Shown piece after piece: positions 19,139 to 22,769 of a stretch of 22,769 nucleotides of DNA (position 1 is its first letter; the number at the start of each line of letters is the position of its first letter). The position numbers and the translations under genes are program-made. Source of the stretch: Cladosporium sp. IMV 00045 (taxonomy: Eukaryota > Ascomycota > Dothideomycetes > Cladosporiales > Cladosporiaceae); NCBI GenBank assembly GCA_001931905.2, contig MSJI02000115.1, positions 6,604-29,372 of the forward strand, given 5' to 3'. Below the pieces are notes generated by a model, which worked only from the letters and a program-made list of their open reading frames with translations, ran no database searches and had not been told where the DNA came from.

Positions 19139-20764
19139 ATGTCGCCAGAACCTCTTCATGAGCGACAACAGGCAGACACGAGAGGCGAGAAGTTGCCCAA
19201 AGCCACCCAGACGCCTTCACACACGACAATGTTCGGCAAAACAAGACTCCAAATCATACACCCTCAACGACGACGAAATGACCTCCTCTTAGCACTCGGA
19301 TTGCTCGAACTCGCCAACGCTCTCGACTTCGCAGCAAATGTCTGGAACCAGACCCCTCCTCCCGCCATATCGGTCGTATTCATGGTCCTCGGCGGAACTG
19401 GCGCACTCGTACTCCTCATTCTAGCAATGAGAGACATGCCTCGAAGCTGGCGCAACTACACCCTCTTACGCAATGAGCGTAAACAATTGACCTCCAAACT
19501 CGACTCCCTCCGCACCGGCCAGATGCAAGACACCCCCAGCCAGCTCACCGAGCACGACCTGCAAACCCACCTCAACATCAATTACCGCGAGATGGGCAAC
19601 GAGATCATCGACCGCTTCCTAATGGGCCTCGGACTTGGTTTCGGTGCCTTGACCGTCTCCGCCGGCACGTACCTGGCAATCGCAGGCGCGAATCCAAGCG
19701 CGTTCCACGCAAGCAACATCCTCACTTCATACCTCGGCAACGTGCCCACGGTCATCTACGGCCTCATGAATGGCGCCTGGTGCGTCTACGGCTGGCGCAG
19801 AGCGCAAGCGCACGTGCAAGCCACTCAGGGAGGCCTGCCTTGCGAGCCCTGGGGGGCGCAGGCTGATGTGACAGGTGATATTCGGCGGCGCGAGGCGCAT
19901 GTGAAAATGCATGCGCTCATCAATGGCTTTGCGGGAGTTTTGGGTGGTGTTGGTGGGCTTATGACTGCTACGGCGTATATTCACCCGGATGCCGTTTGGG
20001 GATATTTGGTCTTGATCCCGAGTATTGTCGCTGCTGTCTTTGCTAACGTCGTTTGGCGGAGGAAGATCAATTATGATCGGGACATCGTGGAGCCCATGGC
20101 GCTTGATGCGCATGCTATCCTCAATGAGGCTGGGTTTGCGAAGTTGGCCGTACACTGGATCTCTGAGCTTCGAAGCAAATCAAGGCCAAGCGGATGGCTA
20201 AGCCGCAGGAAAGCCCCAACGGAGGAATTATTGACTGAACGCCTGCCAACCTTTCTTCAAGGATATGCACAGCTGAGCGTCCAAAAGCTCACTCAACGCG
20301 AAGCGTACTTGGATATGGCGCAAGAGAAGGAATCGAACGAGCCCAACTCCTCGACACCCGATCTTGGAAAGCCGTCCCTCTGCGGCCGGAAAAGAGACTG
20401 GGACAAGATAGTCTCAGACTGCACCAAAGCGACCGATACCAACAAACCCTTACAACCAACGATTCTAATCAACGGCATCATGTCAGTCCTGTGCGACCTA
20501 AACACTTTTCCGGATTTTCTTACACGACTTGCAAACAGCGCGAACACGGCGTGTTTGCTTGCATCCGCAATGGAGTTCGAAGAGAAAGATATGGATGGCG
20601 GAGGGCATGACAGAGTCGTACAGAATATCCAAGAAAATCCGAGCCTTGGAGAAGATGTAATCAAAATTGCATGCCAAACATTGCTCAACGAGGGTTTGAG
20701 CGCTGCGAAAAGCAGAGCGAGATATAGTCTAGAGCTGGTCGGTGCTTTTCTTCAGTTTAGATAG
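19139..20764 (+). CDS. Fungal six-TM integral membrane protein of unknown function
   Basis: This is an intronless gene of 541 residues. The ATG at 19139 is the first in the frame; the frame is open a little further upstream without an ATG. Predicted helices lie at about residues 49-66 (LLLALGLLELANALDFAANVW), 76-97, 160-183, 200-217, 258-281 and 286-305. A soluble linker of about 60 residues separates helices 2 and 3 (YTLLRNERKQLTSKLDSL, possibly coiled coil). The C-terminal 230 residues are hydrophilic and probably cytosolic. The blocks NDLLLALGLLELANALDF, DRFLMGLGLGFGALTVSAGT and GNVPTVIYGLMNGAW match, from memory, an uncharacterised ascomycete membrane-protein family. No transporter or enzyme signature is recognised. 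The downstream half (from about 350) looks less conserved. Confidence 0.88.
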   Translation: MSPEPLHERQQADTRGEKLPKATQTPSHTTMFGKTRLQIIHPQRRRNDLLLALGLLELANALDFAANVWNQTPPPAISVVFMVLGGTGALVLLILAMRDMPRSWRNYTLLRNERKQLTSKLDSLRTGQMQDTPSQLTEHDLQTHLNINYREMGNEIIDRFLMGLGLGFGALTVSAGTYLAIAGANPSAFHASNILTSYLGNVPTVIYGLMNGAWCVYGWRRAQAHVQATQGGLPCEPWGAQADVTGDIRRREAHVKMHALINGFAGVLGGVGGLMTATAYIHPDAVWGYLVLIPSIVAAVFANVVWRRKINYDRDIVEPMALDAHAILNEAGFAKLAVHWISELRSKSRPSGWLSRRKAPTEELLTERLPTFLQGYAQLSVQKLTQREAYLDMAQEKESNEPNSSTPDLGKPSLCGRKRDWDKIVSDCTKATDTNKPLQPTILINGIMSVLCDLNTFPDFLTRLANSANTACLLASAMEFEEKDMDGGGHDRVVQNIQENPSLGEDVIKIACQTLLNEGLSAAKSRARYSLELVGAFLQFR

Positions 20765-21093
20765 TGTTGGCAGCTAGTAGTTGAATATTAGCTTCCTGGA
20801 ACATGCGTGAAACACTTTATCCTTATCGCAAGCTGTCAGCGTATCCAGTACCATGCAGATAAGTGAGCGGTATCGTAATTTGACGACTACTATCAAAGCC
20901 GACTAATAAGTAGCACACATGTCAAGATACAATGGAGGATTGGTTGCTTTGAGTCCGAGATTGACCGAAACAATTCGTCATTGATGTATGTGCAAATTTC
21001 AGTCAGCTGGGCCGCTGCATTAAGCTGACTCACAAGCGTTTCCCTCGCTTTCAACGTGCAGCTTCAAATGGTCCTTCGCACTTCTGGCTTTGT
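20765..21093. other. Convergent 3' intergenic spacer
   Basis: These 329 bp between convergent genes should contain both 3' UTRs. I see no RNA gene or repeat in it. Confidence 0.5.
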
Positions 21094-22769
21094 TCATGAT
21101 CCCAACGTATTGGGCGTCAGCGCCGATCCAGGTGTCGGCCTCAAAGTAGACAGCGGGCTTGCCGCGACTAGATTCCTCCTCACATTCCTCAACATATCGA
21201 TGGTCCACTTGCTCTGGGTCGTCTGCACCTTCATCTGCTCGAGAAGCATCTCGATGGAATCGAGCGTATAATCCGCGTCCTCGCTATCGCCGAAAGCAGT
21301 TGGCTGTTGCAGCTGCATTTGCAACACTACAGCGTAGCATGCGATGAGGTATTGTGCTTGGTACCAACCGATGAGCTGGGGATGTGATCGCAGACATGCG
21401 ACGATAAGCAGGGCGTTGTGAAGGCAGTTGCGGCTGCTTTCGAAAACCCATGTTTCAAGATCCGCGAGGTCATTCGGAGAGTCATCCGGGGTCTTGGGTG
21501 GGGTTGCGCAGCGCTCAATCTCCTTGTGAAGTAGAAAGTAGCAGACCGGCCGGTTCAACATGAAGTGGCAAAAGTAATAGCGGATTGCCAAGTTGACCTC
21601 CTAGATGTCAGCATCAAATTATGAGGAAGAAGGTTCTCTCGCGTACCTTGTAAGAAGGTATTATGTGGGTCAGTAACCCATATGCAGCCAAGGTTCGCGG
21701 AAACTGCAGTTCTATTGGCAAACTCCGGTACCAGAACTCGAGTTCAGAGGTGAAGTCGGATATGGGTCTTCCGACGAATCGTGGGTTGCTGTATGAATTG
21801 TTGATCATGTAGATGGTGGTAAGAATTCGGTTGAGACACAGTCGCAGCCAAAGTGTTTGATCAAGAAATAGTGGTGTTTGCTGTTCTGGGGCGGCGCTGT
21901 AAAGAGGAAACTGCGTCTGGCTGCCGTTCACGTTGCCGCTGGTGTCGAAGTTAAGCTGGCTTATGTCCGCAGTCGGCTGCCCGTCGATTTCTGAAAGGAG
22001 ATCGCTGCAGAGATACGTGTGAGCATTTGTTACGTATATTCAAGCTGAGCGAGTTGCAGGCATACCTTTCCATGAGGAAGTCTATTGGTGCGACTGCAGT
22101 TAGCGGGTCGAAAAGAGCAAAGTCAACGACAGAAACTTACGCATTTTGGCGATGAAGGAAGCCGGTCCCAGCGAAAGCCTGACATACGGTCAGCACGAGC
22201 GAATATAATCATAGATTGGGTGCGCAATACCGTGATCGCGTCCAGGTGGAAGAAAGACTCAGGCCAACCTGCCTAAGCAGTCCAAGGGCATGGTACGGCC
22301 TGCCGTACATGATCTGCAATTGCACCGCGACCATAAGCTTTGAATTCAGCATGTAGTCCTCCGCCTGTGAATGCACAGTCCATAGTCGTGTGAGGGCGAG
22401 CTGGAAACACTTCCAAGAGCTGGCAGTTGTTCCAAAATCGGTGCTTGGGTCCGGACTGAGGTAGTGGAAAGCGACCGATAGCAGAAGTAAGACCGACAAA
22501 GGAAGATCGCTCAGCTTAATGTACCCCATGTCCTCTTCTGGTTTTCGCACGGGAATCTGACTTAGGGCAGCCTGAAGGGAATACGTCTGTGTCATCTGGA
22601 GAAGATAGATGATCGTCTGAGGAACCAGGTTGGTTTGATGGTATAGTCGCTGAAGATAGTCCACGATGAGATGAGGTCGAACAGTGGCTTCCGCGGCTTC
22701 CGCCAGATTATGCTCCAGGTTATGATCGGCTTCGTCGCATTGCCTCTGGAATTGCAGGGGATCGAAGCC
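21094..22769 (-). CDS. Fungal-specific transcription factor, middle homology region (partial; N-terminus outside window)
   Basis: Minus-strand exons are 22769-22231 (5' end cut), 22178-22141, 22093-22066, 22004-21647 and 21600-21094. Introns are 52, 47, 61 and 46 nt, with CTGAC or CTAAC branch points in three, and all phases close. The visible 489 residues fit the fungal_trans (PF04082-type) region. Seen are SWKCFQLALTRL, VAVQLQIMYGRPYHALGLLR, FLMESDLLSEIDGQP, LWLRLCLNRILTTIY, and SELEFWYRSLPIELQF. The C-terminal part, HFMLNRPVCYFLLHKE then CLHNALLIVACL, is the usual helical region after the core. A Zn2Cys6 DNA-binding domain would be expected in the missing N-terminus. The first visible intron is the least certain: an overlapping frame at 22272-22150 also looks protein-like. 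Targets are unknown. Confidence 0.82.

Noticed and set aside
1..22769. tRNA, rRNA or CRISPR arrays
   Set aside because: No cloverleaf with a TTCGANNC arm, no rRNA-like block and no regularly spaced repeats were found by eye; a covariance-model search was not possible.

Overview
The window looks like nuclear DNA of a filamentous ascomycete (Pezizomycotina, possibly a dothideomycete; the class is a guess). The evidence is short GT-AG introns, mostly 46-88 nt, many with CTAAC or CTGAC branch points, and fungus-specific families: RTA1-like proteins, an AA9 LPMO, a fungal_trans regulator, and a Cys-rich ectodomain/TM protein. I see no bacterial or viral backbone, no tRNA or rRNA gene, no CRISPR array and no intact transposon.

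Layout. 1-921 (-): 5' end of a fungal multispanning membrane protein cut by the window edge. 2041-3123 (+): RTA1-like seven-TM protein, four exons. 4109-5291 (+): secreted AA9 LPMO with a long Ser-rich tail, behind a roughly 1 kb promoter that carries a repeated octamer. 5926-6645 (+): intronless ankyrin protein resembling a bacterial family. 6779-8022 (-): FMN-dependent 2-hydroxy-acid oxidase ending in the peroxisomal signal AKL. 9401-10754 (+): Cys-rich single-TM surface protein. 11130-13128 (-): four-exon cytochrome P450. 13129-15376: a 2.2 kb stretch without a convincing gene. 15377-16130 (+): hypothetical coiled-coil protein with an unresolved reading-frame break. 16355-17256 (-) and 17602-18451 (+): a hemerythrin-like HHE protein and an NAD(P)-binding NmrA/SDR-like protein, divergent from one 345 bp promoter. 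19139-20764 (+): intronless six-TM fungal membrane protein. 21094-22769 (-): fungal transcription factor whose DNA-binding end lies outside the window.

How the genes work together. This is mostly a mosaic of independent accessory genes (secretion, membrane, redox, regulation), not an obvious metabolite cluster, because no PKS, NRPS or terpene backbone is present. The clearest functional coupling is the HHE/NmrA-like divergent pair. The LPMO implies growth on plant cell wall or other polysaccharide. Exon models were made by hand; splice phases were checked for every multi-exon gene and all close in frame except the gene at 15377.
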